Origin: Dryomyza anilis
Taxonomy: Eukaryota > Arthropoda > Insecta > Diptera > Dryomyzidae
Length of the DNA: 64,000 nt
Assembly (NCBI GenBank): GCA_951804985.1
Contig: OX638132.1
Coordinates: 41,716,744-41,780,743 of the forward strand
Reading direction: 5' to 3'
This document shows positions 25,106 to 36,379 of the stretch, in pieces. Made by a program: the position numbers and the translations under genes. Each line of letters starts with the position of its first letter. Positions within the stretch are counted from its first letter, which is position 1. Under the pieces are notes generated by a model that was not told the origin of the DNA, did not search any database, and saw nothing but the letters and a program-made list of their open reading frames with translations.

Positions 25106-25116
25106 TATAAGAAATA
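25106..25116 (+). repeat. Target duplication of SINE copy C
   Basis: TATAAGAAATA, repeated exactly at 25422-25432 after the SINE tail. Confidence 0.9.
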
Positions 25117-25421
25117 GCCGCGGTAGCTCAGTGGTTAGTGCGTTGGACTGCGAGCCGAAAGGTCCCCGGTTCAAGCCTGGACTGGGGCTAACAACATCTT
25201 TTCATAGAAACATTTTTCTATACCGCGCTACCTCTCGGCAGTAAATGGCAAACCTACGAGAGTAAAAAATTGCCTATGAAAAGCTCTCACCCGCCGTTCG
25301 GATTCGGCAATAAACTGTAGGTCCCACCAATTTGAGTACAAATGTAACACGCACAGCTCAAAATGGTGAGAGAGCTCGGCCTAAGTTCTAATAGGACTGT
25401 AGTGCCAAACTATTATATTAT
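25117..25421 (+). mobile_element. tRNA-derived SINE, copy C (full length)
   Basis: It has the same head, body and (ATT)n-like tail as the copy at 15331, with intact box A (25124-25134) and box B (25168-25177). A perfect 11-bp target duplication proves insertion into the minus-strand LINE. On the minus strand the LINE frame reads up to PISVILFLI on one side and resumes with IAYNKLCDITFN on the other. Confidence 0.95.
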
Positions 25422-25887
25422 TATAAGAAATAAAATAACCGAAATGGGGGATCCTTGGAGAATGCCGTTGTGAAGAGGATGAGTATTGGAATAAGTATTC
25501 GTGATTCGAACTCTAATTTTTTTGTTCGATAAAAAGTTAGTGATGTATTTTATGATGTTGGGTTCTAGCTTCCAACTGGTAATTGTGTCTATAATTGAAT
25601 GGATCCGTATTTTGTCAAACGCTTTGGCAAAATCTAACGATAATAGATACATGTTTTTTAATGATAAGGAATTTGTGATCAAATGGTCTATTGTCAATAG
25701 GGAATTAGACACAGTTTTTCCTTTTTTTAAACCCAATTTGTTGACTAGTTGATTGAGACAAACCACCATAGTCTGTTGGCGATAATTTTATCAAGGACTT
25801 TGGCACAACAGGGGTTTAATGAAATAGGACGGTATGAAGTAATTGATGTTTTTTCTAAGTTTGGCTTTAAAATGGGGATGATGGAGA

Positions 25888-26826
25888 TTGTTTTCAAAGA
25901 TCATATTGTCCTAATTACTTGTAAGGCTAACTCTATGCTTGGGTTTCTAAAAAGGAATGCTTCGGACTTTTCCGACCCTTACACCCTGAAATCCCTACAC
26001 CCAGAAAAAAATTCCCTCAAATCCTATTAAAATTGGTCAATAGGACAATTATTGATTTAATAGTATACAATAAATAAATCTTTTCATATGGCAAATGTAT
26101 TTTCTAGTATTTAATGGTATTTTCCGATTAAAATAATAATTTATCCCATTAACAATTTTTAATAGTAAAATACTATTATTTATATAGTATTTTTTTCTGG
26201 GTGTATATTCATCTCTCGTCAGACCTCACCTGGAATACTGCTCCACTATTTGGAATACTGATCTAATTTCCTCTCTATAAGGATTGAATACATTAAAAAA
26301 AAAATTTACCAAATATATGTTTTACAAATTGAATTGGAATTTTGAAAGACCATCCTACTACACTAGATGTTGTTTAATTAATTCTTTAGAAAAAAGACGC
26401 AAGATATCTTCAATAATGTTTATACGAGATTTAATACATAATCAAATTCAATGTCCCCTACTTCTATCTCAGATCGTCTTTTACAACCGTCTCGCTACAT
26501 CCGAACTAAATTTCATTTTCGTGAACACAATATAAAAAATAATTATTCACGTAATGACCCGACCGTTCGTTGTATTAAAGAAACAAATATGGTTCTTGAT
26601 CATGTTGATTTATTCGCTAATTCATCTAGGAAGTCAATCAAAGACAATTAAAGTGCTTAAATGTTGGTCCACATGGTGTATGAGTCAATGTTAGTTAATT
26701 TTAAGTTATTTTTTTTTTGTAATTAGTCCCCTGATTATTTGTAGTAATTTATGTTTATATAATTTGTATCGTTTAAGTAGTCTGTAAGAGCTTTGTACTC
26801 TGTTTGATGAAAATAAACTAAAAAAA
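25888..26826 (+). pseudogene. Jockey-like LINE 3' fragment, nested in the minus-strand LINE
   Basis: The plus-strand frame reads LITCKANSMLGFLKRNASDF, then DPYTLKSL, is broken by a MITE, and resumes VRPHLEYCSTIW, then KKFTKYMFYKLNWNFERPSY and SLEKRRKISSIMFIRDLIHN. This is the region after the catalytic centre of jockey/CR1-type reverse transcriptases. The 3' end is AATAAACTAAAAAAAA near 26813-26828. The 5' end is truncated. It separates two halves of the minus-strand LINE's RT, so it is younger than that LINE. Confidence 0.85.
25998..26203. mobile_element. Mariner-like MITE (CACCCAGAAAAAAAT ends), copy 1
   Basis: The termini CACCCAGAAAAAAATTC and GTATTTTTTTCTGGGTG are inverted and flanked by TA (25996-25997, 26204-26205). 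Removing the element and one TA restores the open frame of the surrounding jockey-like fragment (KSL followed by YSSLVRPHLEY). At 206 bp it has no coding capacity. A second copy is at 57282-57501 and an end fragment at 10481. Confidence 0.95.
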
Positions 26827-28647
26827 ATTGAATTATATAAATTTAGAAGTGTGTTTTTTGTATTTTTTTGTAAGGTTTTGTAACATTGGGTATGAAATTC
26901 GGCAGCTCCTGGAGTTTTTCCTTTCAGTTTATTTAAGGCAGATGACAGTTCAATAATATTTATATCCTTTTCTATTTCAAGTGCAGTTGGACTAGGTGAG
27001 TAATTTATTTGGGGAATATTCAATGTTGTTTTTTTTAGTTTGAAAAGTTCTTGGAAAGTTCTCATCTTTCGATTCATCAGACCAGAATTTTGAGAAAGAT
27101 TCTGAAATTAGTGTTATGTCTGTGAGGTGTGCGTTGTAATAAGGAGAGGAGATGCAGTGAATATTTAGACTGGTTTTGAGTCCACATAGTCTAATATTAT
27201 TCCATATTTTTGATATAGGGGTAGATGGATTGATTTCTACTGTAAAATTTCTTAGTGATTCTTGCTTGGCGAGTTTAACTTCACGTTTATAAAGGGCGTT
27301 AGATCGTTTATAGTTTAAAATATTCTCAGTGGAAATAATACGCCTAAGTGTATACCAATGCTTATTTTTTTGTTTTTTTTAGTGTTTCAAATTTTTTGTT
27401 CCACCAGGTAACATTTCGTTTAAGTTGTGGGGAAGATTGTGGTATAGATTCGTTGGCACTACTTAAGATAATACGAAGTATGTTAGCGGTTTCTTGATTA
27501 ATGTTGGAACTTACTGCTCTCTCAGCGTGGAATTTGTCTGGAATTGTTTGGTAACGGCTCCAGTTAGCGGTATCTAACTTAAAATGTGGTCTGATTTTAT
27601 GTTCGGCAATTGAATTATAAGGTGTGGTATTAAAAAGAGTAGTTAGGATTGCGAAATGATCACTTCCGAAAGTATTTTTTTCTATAGTCCAATTAGCTAG
27701 TATTGATAGGATGGGAGAACAAAGAGTGAGGTCAATATGAGTGAAAGTGTGGTGCGTGCTAAAATGGGTGGGTTATCCATCATTTAAAGTTATAAGTTGT
27801 GATCTGTCAATGAATTTAGAGACTATATTTCCTCTTTTATTGTTTGCTGAAGATCCCCAATTTTGATGCCACCTGTTAAAGTCACCAGTTATAATACAAG
27901 GGTGAAATATAGAATTAGTAATATTTTCAAGGGAAATGAGATTGAAGGGTTTGTTAGGCGGTATATAAATAGAGACTATAACGAATTTATTAGTTAATTG
28001 GATAAGGGAAGCAATATCATCAATGTCTGATCTTATTGATATTTCGGTATTTTGAATTGAGTTATGGATTAGTAAAGCAACCCCTCCAAAGAAATTTTGT
28101 GAAGAATTGAGAGCATAATTGTGAAGAATTGTGAAGAATTGAGAGAGAACATAGTGTAATTAATTGGAGTAGGGATATGGATGATGGAATGAAGGTGAGT
28201 TTCTTGAAGCGAGATAATTTTGGGAGAATGTAATTTTATTAGTCAATAGTTCGTTATAATTTTTTATATATCGTTTAATGTTCCATTGAATTATATAAAT
28301 AGTCATAATTTATATACAATATAATCGTAAATCTTATAATTAAGATACAGACTGAAATAATTTAAGTGTAAGGACACTCTTAATATAGTGAATTTCCGAA
28401 TTTTAAACGCATCCCATCAAGTATCAAATTTTATTTTGTATACTTGTATACAAAATATTTGGACACTTCACTAAATGCGTGAATAAGTTCGGATAAATTT
28501 GTATGTCCTATCATGAGTGAGTCCATCTCTAATCCTTCACCGAAAGAGTCAAACATAAATACAGCATTTCGCTACATTTCTATTTGATCATTCGTAAATG
28601 AAGTTCGGAAAGTGACCCACTCAAGATAGGTCGGTTAAATAAGTTTA

Positions 28648-29825
28648 TTAATCTAGTGTAATTGAAATTTCCACGTCTGATTCGGTGATATTTTGATGAT
28701 GTTTGGTTGAGTGATGGGTTGATTTGTTTCTGGCCTTTAGTAGGGTTTTTGTACGTTTTGAAGCATTATGGGGGATAATCTTTAATTTTGTTTCCGTAAT
28801 TGGTTTCACTTTTAGGTATTGGCTGGATAGTTTATTTGGTGGATTTGTAGATGTGGAAGTTGATGGCGGAAGATTGTTGGCATCTGGTTGACCTGAGAAG
28901 AGATTGTTTGTTACGGGTAGAGATTCCGATGTTGAGATTGTTTTGCTGGTGTTTTCAGTTGTATTGATTTGAATTTTTAGTGTTGTGGAGTACGAAGAAT
29001 CATTATGGTGTCTTTCTTCATACATTTTTGAGGCTGTTTATTGTCAACTTCTTCTAATGTTTTGATGGCTTGGAGTTCTTTGTTTTATATGAATATTGGG
29101 CATATTTTGTTTAATACATTATGTTTATTGTTCTCTATTATATTTTCCGTGCAATTGATGAATGATTGCTGGTTGTTGCATATTTCGTGAAGTTCACTAT
29201 TGAAATTGTGGTTCTTGCTGCAATTATTGCACAATTTAGAGTTTTTGCAGAACTTGTTGATGTGGCCAAATCTATAACAGTTGTTACACCTGATTGACAG
29301 AGGGATGTAGGGACGGATAAAAACTTTTTCGTAACCGATTTTTATTTCATTTGGCAGTGTAGGTAATGAAAATGTAAGAATAAGTAGACCAGTCTCCATA
29401 AGTTTATCACAATCTTTTTTCAATATTTTTTTGACTTCGATAATGTTTTTAAAATTTAAAATTTCATCCTCTGGAATTCCTCGTAAATCGTTGGAGTACA
29501 TTACTCCTTTAGAGCTGTTGAGAGATTGGTGTTCAAAAATATCAAGTTGAATAGTAGCTGATATTCCAGTTAGTTTTATTAGTTTATTAGCTAGATTTTT
29601 TTTGTTTTAATTAGCACAGTACCGTTTCTTAATTTTTTGCACGATTCCACTTCACCTCCGAAGGTGGTGTCTATGGTTTTTTTTATAAGAAAAGGGGATA
29701 TGTTTAAAAGTTTCAGTGTTATTAACTCTACTCATTAATAAGTATTTGTGGCCGGGAGATTCGATTTTGAGTTTTTTAGAATTGTTTTTGGTTGCTGCCG
29801 AAGCAACGTCGGGAGGTTTGTTCAT
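28648..29825 (-). pseudogene. LINE ORF1, zinc-knuckle protein, frameshifted
   Basis: ORF1 packages LINE RNA. The start at 29825 reads MNKPPDVASAATKNNSKKLK. After frameshifts near 29700-29500 the frame 29501-29085 reads YSNDLRGIPEDEILNFKN, LPNEIKIGYEKVFIRPYIP, then the knuckle CNNCYRFGHINKFC and a second cysteine-rich motif CNNCSKNHNFNSELHEIC. The last part, 29025-28648, is rich in S, T, N and K, ending DVEISITLD. A frame break lies between 29085 and 29025. It resembles the plus-strand LINE's ORF1 in layout. Confidence 0.8.
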
Positions 29826-30420
29826 AACGGAGTGCCAGTTATGCGCCTCGTGTTAGTGAAACGCGTTATTTTTAATAATAACATTTTTATAATTTGAATT
29901 GTTTTTTTTTTTAATATAAGTTATCAAAGAAATTGATATTAGATTTAGTTTATATAATAGTAAGTTATTGTTAATTATGGTTAAACACATTAGTTGACTA
30001 TGTATAATACACGATTGCTAAGAGATGTTCGTTTGTCAAGAGAAAGAACTCGACTGAGAACACATCTTTTTTGTTCTCAGTGTACCCAAAATTTTCAATT
30101 TTTTTATTTTGCTACTCCCCTTTTCCTGGAATTTGAGTTTTAAAAAGCAGGTTTTTTTATTTTTAAAGGGTACCACGTGATCTTGAGGTAACTTTTTTTA
30201 TTTTTTTTTTTTATTTTTAAGGTCTGGTTTCTGCAACATGTGACAATTTCTTCTTTTTTTTTTGCCCCGCGCACTTCGTAATAATTCAAAAACCATTTTT
30301 AACCTCGGTCGGTTTTCAATTTATGGGCGGTTCCAAGGGGGCGGGCGGCATTTTTTTTTTGAAACTATCGTAGCAATTTTTTATTTTTTTTAGACCGGCC
30401 CTATAAAGTATAGTTCTCCC

Positions 30421-30767
30421 AATAACTCCTTAGTAAATACATGTATATTTGATCATCCGTAATCTAGTTAACATAAAGAATTTATTCTTCATATCCGCGT
30501 TTATATAACTACATGAATTTTGCATATATAAAAACTTAGAAACCACTCTAGAACATTCCACTATTTAATCAATAATTACAAATATGGTCCCGTTCGTTCA
30601 TAAATTAACATACTATAAAAAATACGATTATCAAAATTTCTGCCGGAGAAATGTGGGTATCTGTTAGCCCGTAAAAACTCATGTTTAATAAAGTTTAACT
30701 TAACTTCGGAGCAGAGAGGAAAAAAAGGATCTGTATCGATCAATGTGATCCCATTTTAAAGTACCCA
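30421..30767. other. No gene seen
   Basis: AT-rich sequence between the Y element and X copy 2; nothing is recognised. Confidence 0.5.
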
Positions 30768-31918
30768 CACTAAGAAAACAAAGATGATTACCAGAAATAT
30801 CACAGCCCTAAATATCAAGATATTTACATATTATTTAGATCGCCTTTGAGACAACCATCTTTCAAATATCCGACAAATACGATAAATATTGCTGACAACC
30901 ATCTTTCGAATTTACAATTATTTATAGCAACCATCAAATAAAACATCTTACAAATTAGAAGATAGTAGAGGAATATTTGGAAATGGTACTATATTAGAAT
31001 TCGCGGAGTATTTTTTATTGAATTGAAATAAAAGGAATCAAATGTATTTTTATTATTCTAGAATTAAAACATTATCTTGGTTATACATCGTCTTTGAATG
31101 TAAAAATGTACAACGACTTGAAACTTCTTCGCGAAAGTACCAAGTCCGACCGGCGCTGCTGTCATCAAAGTATACTCTTTAAAGAGATATTTTCCATCAC
31201 GTGTTGATAATTTCAATACCAGGAAATTATATTTTCACTTTTACCATTAAAATGTAATATTTGAGCCGGTACTTTTTTACACCATTTGATGTACTTAATT
31301 GTTGTGGATAAATCGAGCGTAAGGAAAAAGTACGCCATTACCTTTTTTATTGTAGTCAAATGTCAAAATACCTCAAAAGTTTTGCTGCAAATGTCCATGA
31401 AATTAGGATGTTTGCTATCAGCCAACTGTAAATATCTCAATTTTCCGACAATTGTCGCTTGCGAAAGCGATCGTTATGATAAAAGTGATTCCCTAACTTT
31501 CAATGTATTTTATATAGACAAATAAATTTGGAAAGATTTTTAACAATAAAAATCGGTTAAATCATTGAAAAGTAAGCTGGCTAACAACAAAATAATTTTC
31601 AACGCTATCGTATCGACAATTTTCCGTAAAATTTTAACGATGACAGCTGACGATAAATATCATAGCGAACTGTGTACGGAATAACTCCTAACAATATTTG
31701 TCGTTAATTGTAGTTAACGATATCGATTTTTGTCGTTACGGAGTTAGGGAATCGCGCTACTGTTGTGGCAAACATCTACTATCTGTATAGGTTATATTTA
31801 AAAAATATTAATAGTTTTGCTTTATTGAAACTTATGGGATGTTTGAATATTTGCTACAAGGCCTAAATTTAAAAGAATGGTTGCAGAAAGACGCTCAGAA
31901 ACATCTTGTTTTCTTAGT
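30768..31918 (-). mobile_element. TIR element X, copy 2 (inverted relative to copy 1)
   Basis: It starts CACTAAGAAAACAAAGATG and ends AACATCTTGTTTTCTTAGT. Read in reverse it follows copy 1 (5351-5614 plus 7129-7800) along its length, for example ACATTTGACTACAATAAAAA and TCGATTTATCCACAA. A small element is nested at about 31487-31753. A hAT element abuts its right end and splits the terminal bases. Confidence 0.75.
31487..31753. mobile_element. Small nested inverted-repeat element
   Basis: GATTCCCTAACT at 31487-31498 pairs with AGTTAGGGAATC at 31742-31753. X copy 1 lacks this segment at the equivalent place, so it is an insertion; the full inserted stretch may run about 31443-31765. No coding content. 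Confidence 0.6.
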
Positions 31919-32665
31919 CCAAATTAGAGATGGGCATGTGGGCGTGATTCACGTGAATCACGCGTGATCACGCGTGATTGTGATTGAATCCTAATTTTGC
32001 TCACGTGATTATGAGTGAGTGTGAGTAGAACAAAAAATGCCGTGAGTGAGTGTGCGTGAGTACAATTTTTTCGTGAGTGAGTGTGCGTGAGTCGAATATT
32101 TCATAAAATAAAAAAATTTCAGTTTTATTTTTTTGCGAATTAATATATTTTTGCTGAACTACAGAACAAGTAGGACCACCCCTTGAACTCAGAAGGCTTC
32201 GGGAAGGCGACTGCCCACATTTCAGAACTATAATAAATCAAACCCTTTCTAACCAACCGTCATATACCCACCCCTTCGTCAAGTCAGAATAAGTTGCAAG
32301 GTTTCATTAAACAATTTATCTAACCTCTGCAAACAGTCCGTACTTAGTATCGGCTAGTCAATTTTTGTGGGGTCATGTCAATAGTTTTAGCTTGGTTTCA
32401 TACGACCGTTCATGGAACGCATTTTTTTTTTTCGATATACCCATTTTTGTAAAAAATTGAATTTTCAATTTCAACTATACATGATACTTTTGTATTGACT
32501 TCCTTTTGAATATTAATTTTAGTTTGTTCCAGAGGTTCGTGTGGGGACCCGATTTTATTCGAGTTATAAATGTAGTAACCAAAAAAATCGCTTCAAAAAT
32601 AGTTTTTCCCAAAGTCAATTTATCCCTGGTTAATTCTACCCCGAACTATTCTTTTATTGATAACT

Positions 32666-33115
32666 AGCTGGACCCGGCACGACTCGTGCCAAGATTTTGT
32701 GAATGCAAGGATATGTAGTGATTTTATTAATATAAAGAACATTTTTATTATTTATATCTTCCCCGTAGAACGTTTTCCCGGTAGAATTCTTCCCTGTAGA
32801 GTTTGACCAAAATTTCATTAAATTTGCTTTCCTAATTGCTGATATGTGTTTTTAATTTTTCGGATATATGGGAGGTGCCACGCCCAGTCTACAAATCCCC
32901 CCGATATATAGCCTATATTATGCCCAGACCCAACATACATATTGTGTCAAAATTTTATTCAATTCGGTTCAGCCGTTTAGACGTCTATTCGGAACATACA
33001 GACATACATACATACATACATACATACATACATACATACATACATACATACATACATACATACATACATACATACATACATTCATACATACTTACATTCA
33101 CAAATATATAGTAAT
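32666..33115 (+). repeat. Dispersed repeat ending in a CATA microsatellite
   Basis: The head TAGCTGGACCCGGCACGA, an internal GGTTCAGCCGTTTAGACGTC and a terminal ACATACAGACATACATACAT run resemble insect LINE or SINE 3' ends that finish in a microsatellite. No protein domain is visible. The (CATA)n tract is about 33000-33090; HTYI-type translations of it are artefacts. Confidence 0.5.
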
Positions 33116-33387
33116 TCTTTTCCAGAGACAATTCTCAAAGATTTTACACGAATTCTTTAACGGATAATTATTCTTTCAGGTAATTTTTACTTTTTTATAT
33201 GAACAGAACATCGAAGGTCTTTCACATTTCCATCTCCGTTAAAAATTGAGATATATTTTATCAAAATCCCTAACATCATTATCGCGTTTTAAAGATGTAG
33301 GTTGTATTGGAGCGTGGCACGGTCGACCAATCTCACCAACAAACAATAGCAAAAAAAACACGTGATTCAGCGTGATTTATATTATAT

Positions 33388-34604
33388 ATATCGAGGGCTT
33401 ATATTCAATACAGTCTATCTACAAAAACACAGTTTTTCAGGAGAGCGAAAAAACTGATTAAATCGCAAACCAAGAAATTGGCGATCAATTTTTCTTCTAC
33501 AATATTAAACAAAAATGGTCTTTAATTGATACAATTAAAAAAATTCAGCAATTTCGCGCTATTCGTCGTGCTATGGTAGATAGAGATTATTGCTATTTAA
33601 ATGTGATCAATGTCTACGAAAAAACGAGCAGATAGAGCATATTGCACAATATTGTAGTGGAGATAGATCAGAAAATATTCTTGGAATCAGCGATTTGTTA
33701 ATTTTTTTATATCCTGGTATAACCTAAACAAAATTCACCGACTAATTTTTGTTCTACCATTTTAGGTTCACGAGGTATATGATGATTAAAGCGGTTAATA
33801 TTCCGTAATCTAACCCGACATTTTTTAAAGAATAAAATAAATAAAAAATTTATTTAACTCTTTATCGCTATTTTAAAATCATGAATGTTATCCTAAATAT
33901 TTAAACTAATATCCTATTTCGGAGGATATGGGTGTATTGACCTCGTAAATATCATACGAATCCTTAACATATCTGAAAACTTTCTTTAAAAAGATCACCA
34001 AACATCTTGTCTGGAAATACCATAAAGGTAATGGTACAAGCTTTATTTCCTCATTCAAATTTCGTCCTTTAAGGCTTCATATAAGGATAGAAAAAAATCT
34101 TTAAAAAGTTAGTTTTCCGTATACGAAAATTTCTTTTTAGTAGCACCTATGGCTTCTATGGTATTGTATATCCATTGAGAAAATGTGACGTCATCCTTCG
34201 TTAACCGATTTCATAGTTTTTACATAGATTTTATATCCTTTGTCATACAAATTGAGTCGATTATTTGTGAGTTAGGATGGACTAGACCCACGGATGGACA
34301 GGACGAAATTGACTCATAAAATTATGCTTAAAAAGAATATATATACTACTCCATACTTGGAATGCTTATTTAAAGTCATTATAAACCTTTAAGCAAAAAT
34401 TGCGTGCAGATAGACACTTTTGCATTCATAAAAAATCATTCATGTAGATAGACAAATTATTGAAATGAAAATAGAGCAGTAATAGAAATATTTGTTGGTT
34501 CTAAATTAATGTCATAGATGCAGTGGTGATCAGTGAAGATTTCTGCATCAAAAACTCATTTTCGTCAAAATTGTAGATAGGCAGTATAGAATAAGCCCTC
34601 GATA
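33388..34604. mobile_element. TIR element nested in the hAT element
   Basis: TCGAGGGCTTATATTCAATA near 33391 pairs with the inverse TATAGAATAAGCCCTCGA near 34586, continuing into CTATCTACA with TGTAGATAG. The hAT subterminal repeat continues across it when it is removed. No intact transposase is read, although 33480-33680 could be decayed coding sequence. Confidence 0.6.
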
Positions 34605-34758
34605 TATGATTGAATCTTAATTATACTCACGTGATTGTGAGTGAATGTGAGTAGAGCAAAAATAGCCGTGTGTGAGTGTGCGTGATTAGAAATATTCTTT
34701 CGTGAGCGTGAGTGAGTGTGAGTCAACACTCACTCACGTGCCCATCTCTAGTGCATAT

Positions 34759-35190
34759 ATTAAGTCATACTTAAATTTAGTCATTGTACAAATGTATATC
34801 TGGTTAATTTATTATAATGATAAACTCATGGTTAGATTGATATGACCTTTCTGTTAACTGTTAAACGATAATAGCGACGTTCCCTAAGAATTACTGCATA
34901 ATATAGTAATGGAATTTTAACTTCTTTCAGTCCAGAATATCTCAGAGATATAAAATGTACGTCATCTGGCGGTAAAATTGAATACAATACTTAGTCTATT
35001 GTTAGCGATGTTTTTATCTTGTCTCGATCATATCAATTGTTGCAGAAATGTATGCATTTTTATATTATGTTATTTATAAAAAATCCAAAAAAATCCAATA
35101 AAAACCAATAAAAACCATGCTTATTTGTTTATATACAAAAATCGATAGATTTGGCCGTGCAAATCTTTTTAATTTTTCTACTTTTAGATG
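34759..35190. other. No gene seen
   Basis: AT-rich spacer between the hAT element and SINE copy D. Confidence 0.5.
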
Positions 35191-35203
35191 GTCAGGAGTC
35201 ATA

Positions 35204-35499
35204 AATAATATAATAATAGTTTGGCGCTACAGTCCTATAAGAACTGTCACCATTTTGAACTGTGCGTGTTATATTTGTACTCAAAGTGGTGAGACCTACA
35301 GTTTTATGATGAATTCGATCGGCGGGTGAGAACTTTTCATAGAAAATGTTTTACTCTCGAAATTTTGATATTAACTGCCGAGAGGTAGAGCGGTCTAGAA
35401 AAATGTTTCTATGAAAATATATTTTAAGCCTCACTCCAGACTTGAACCTGGGACATTTCGGCTCGCTATCGAACGCACTAACTTTGAGCTATCGCCCCT
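35204..35499 (-). mobile_element. tRNA-derived SINE, copy D (diverged)
   Basis: Reverse complement of the same SINE family, with more substitutions than copies B and C and a short internal deletion near 35240. The flanks GTCAGGAGTCATA (35191-35203) and GTCAAGAGTTATA (35500-35512) form a 13-bp target duplication with two differences. Box B reads GGTTCAAGTC. It is older than copy C. Confidence 0.9.
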
Positions 35500-35512
35500 G
35501 TCAAGAGTTATA

Positions 35513-36184
35513 GCATTTTTAAAATTTTGGTTATATTTATATCACACCCACATTCTACATGGAGATTAGAATGTTAAATAATGTAGTACATTTGGTTATA
35601 TAAAAAGTGTCAGGCATCTTTGTCCAATCACGCCCATACGTGTCGATTATAATAATAAAAATGATTCTTTTTCCAAATCCTCGCAAATTTAGCTAAATGA
35701 GAAACAACCACAATATACAACACTGAGCCAAATTTCATTACTGTGGCTATCTTAAGTACACAGATATTTTGAATTAAAAGGAAATCAGAATCACGCAAAT
35801 CCGTCGGTTCGTTCTCCACTGTATTTTGAGCGGCCCAAAAATGTAAACTTTATCTAACTTTTTTCTACTTCTCTATACAATTCCGCCCGGTAATGTTCAT
35901 GTGACGACAATAGCAGATAAAATAACTAACAAAAACGCTAAATGAAATTAAATTTGCGTATACTTACAATTGAAACTATAGTCGCATTTATTTTTCTTTT
36001 AAATCACCACTCAAGTTTTGGCTTATATTAACTTAAATATCAATTTAATAACTACACACTATAATAAAATATTATTCCATTTTTTGTGCATTAAATTCAA
36101 ATATATTTTCCAATTTGAGAAAATAATTGCATAGAAACATATTTTACTTCATTAAATTAAATTTATTACATATATATAAATACA

Positions 36185-36220
<36 letters not shown>

Positions 36221-36354
36221 AAATACGACACGATTCCAACTAAACAGTCCAGCAGTGTTGCCATACCAAAAAAATATAGGCCCTGTGCCACGGTTGCCAG
36301 ATGAAATTCTCACACGAAATACCATTTTCCCTCAAGCAATTCACACAATATTTG
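35513..36354. other. No gene seen; contains an (AT)n tract
   Basis: AT-rich sequence with a dinucleotide (TA)n microsatellite at about 36187-36217. A 63-codon minus-strand frame at 35628-35819 has no recognisable features. Confidence 0.5.
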
Positions 36355-36379
36355 CCACCCCCGGCAAAAACACTACCAG

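Larger units (their letters stand above)
23343..28306 (-). pseudogene. LINE ORF2 (endonuclease, reverse transcriptase, RNase H), interrupted
   Basis: The start MTIYIIQWNIKRY at 28306 opens an AP-type endonuclease, with GDFNRWHQNWGS near 27870 and GSDHFAI near 27660. RT N-terminal sequence is at 27077-26830 (LNKLKGKTPGAAEFHT), then a 0.94-kb jockey-like insertion, then SIIPILKPNLEKTS and SYRPISLNPCCAKVLDKII (about 25870-25790), LDFAKAFDKI and GILQGSPISV (25769-25440), then a SINE, then ADDF of the catalytic box near 25020. RNase H shows IIWTPGHTQIPGNEYADKAA near 23890-23840. The C-terminal frame is 23705-23343. Beyond the insertions there are several frameshifts, and a short duplication of about 15 bases sits near 28100-28140. 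Confidence 0.85.
23214..30056 (-). mobile_element. I-like LINE retrotransposon, minus strand, with nested insertions
   Basis: It is bounded by a perfect 16-bp target duplication and has its A-tail at the left end and a probably complete 5' end at the right (first bases TCAGTCGAGTTC on the minus strand). The order on the minus strand is 5' UTR, ORF1 (29825-28648), ORF2 (28306 to 23343) with endonuclease, reverse transcriptase and RNase H. A SINE (25117) and a jockey-like fragment (25888-26826) interrupt the RT. Without them the element is about 5.6 kb, usual for the I group. Confidence 0.9.
22711..30420. mobile_element. TIR element Y, copy 2, split by a LINE insertion
   Basis: The sequence 22711-23000 is the inverse of 30085-30420: outer motif CTTTACTTTTTAGGGCCG with its inverse near 30395-30409, the GACCGAGGT block (22797) with ACCTCGGTC (30302), and CACGTGGTACC (22918) with GGTACCACGTG (30168). 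Removing the minus-strand LINE (23214-30056) and one target duplication leaves an element of about 0.86 kb. No transposase is visible. Related copies are at 1-300 and 37830-38320. Confidence 0.75.
31925..34750. mobile_element. hAT-type element with nested insertions
   Basis: The ends are TAGAGATGGGCATGTG and the inverse of TAGAGATGGGCACGTG, a form common in hAT transposons. The eight flanking bases are GTCCAAAT (31917-31924) and GTGCATAT (34751-34758), six of eight matching, consistent with an aged 8-bp target duplication. Subterminal GTGAGTGAGTGTGCGTGAGT-type repeats lie at both ends in the same orientation. No hAT transposase is readable; the interior is occupied by a repeat with a CATA microsatellite and another TIR element. 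Confidence 0.75.

Noticed and set aside
32836..33167. Two overlapping frames rich in HTYI repeats
   Set aside because: They translate a (CATA)n microsatellite at the end of a dispersed repeat.
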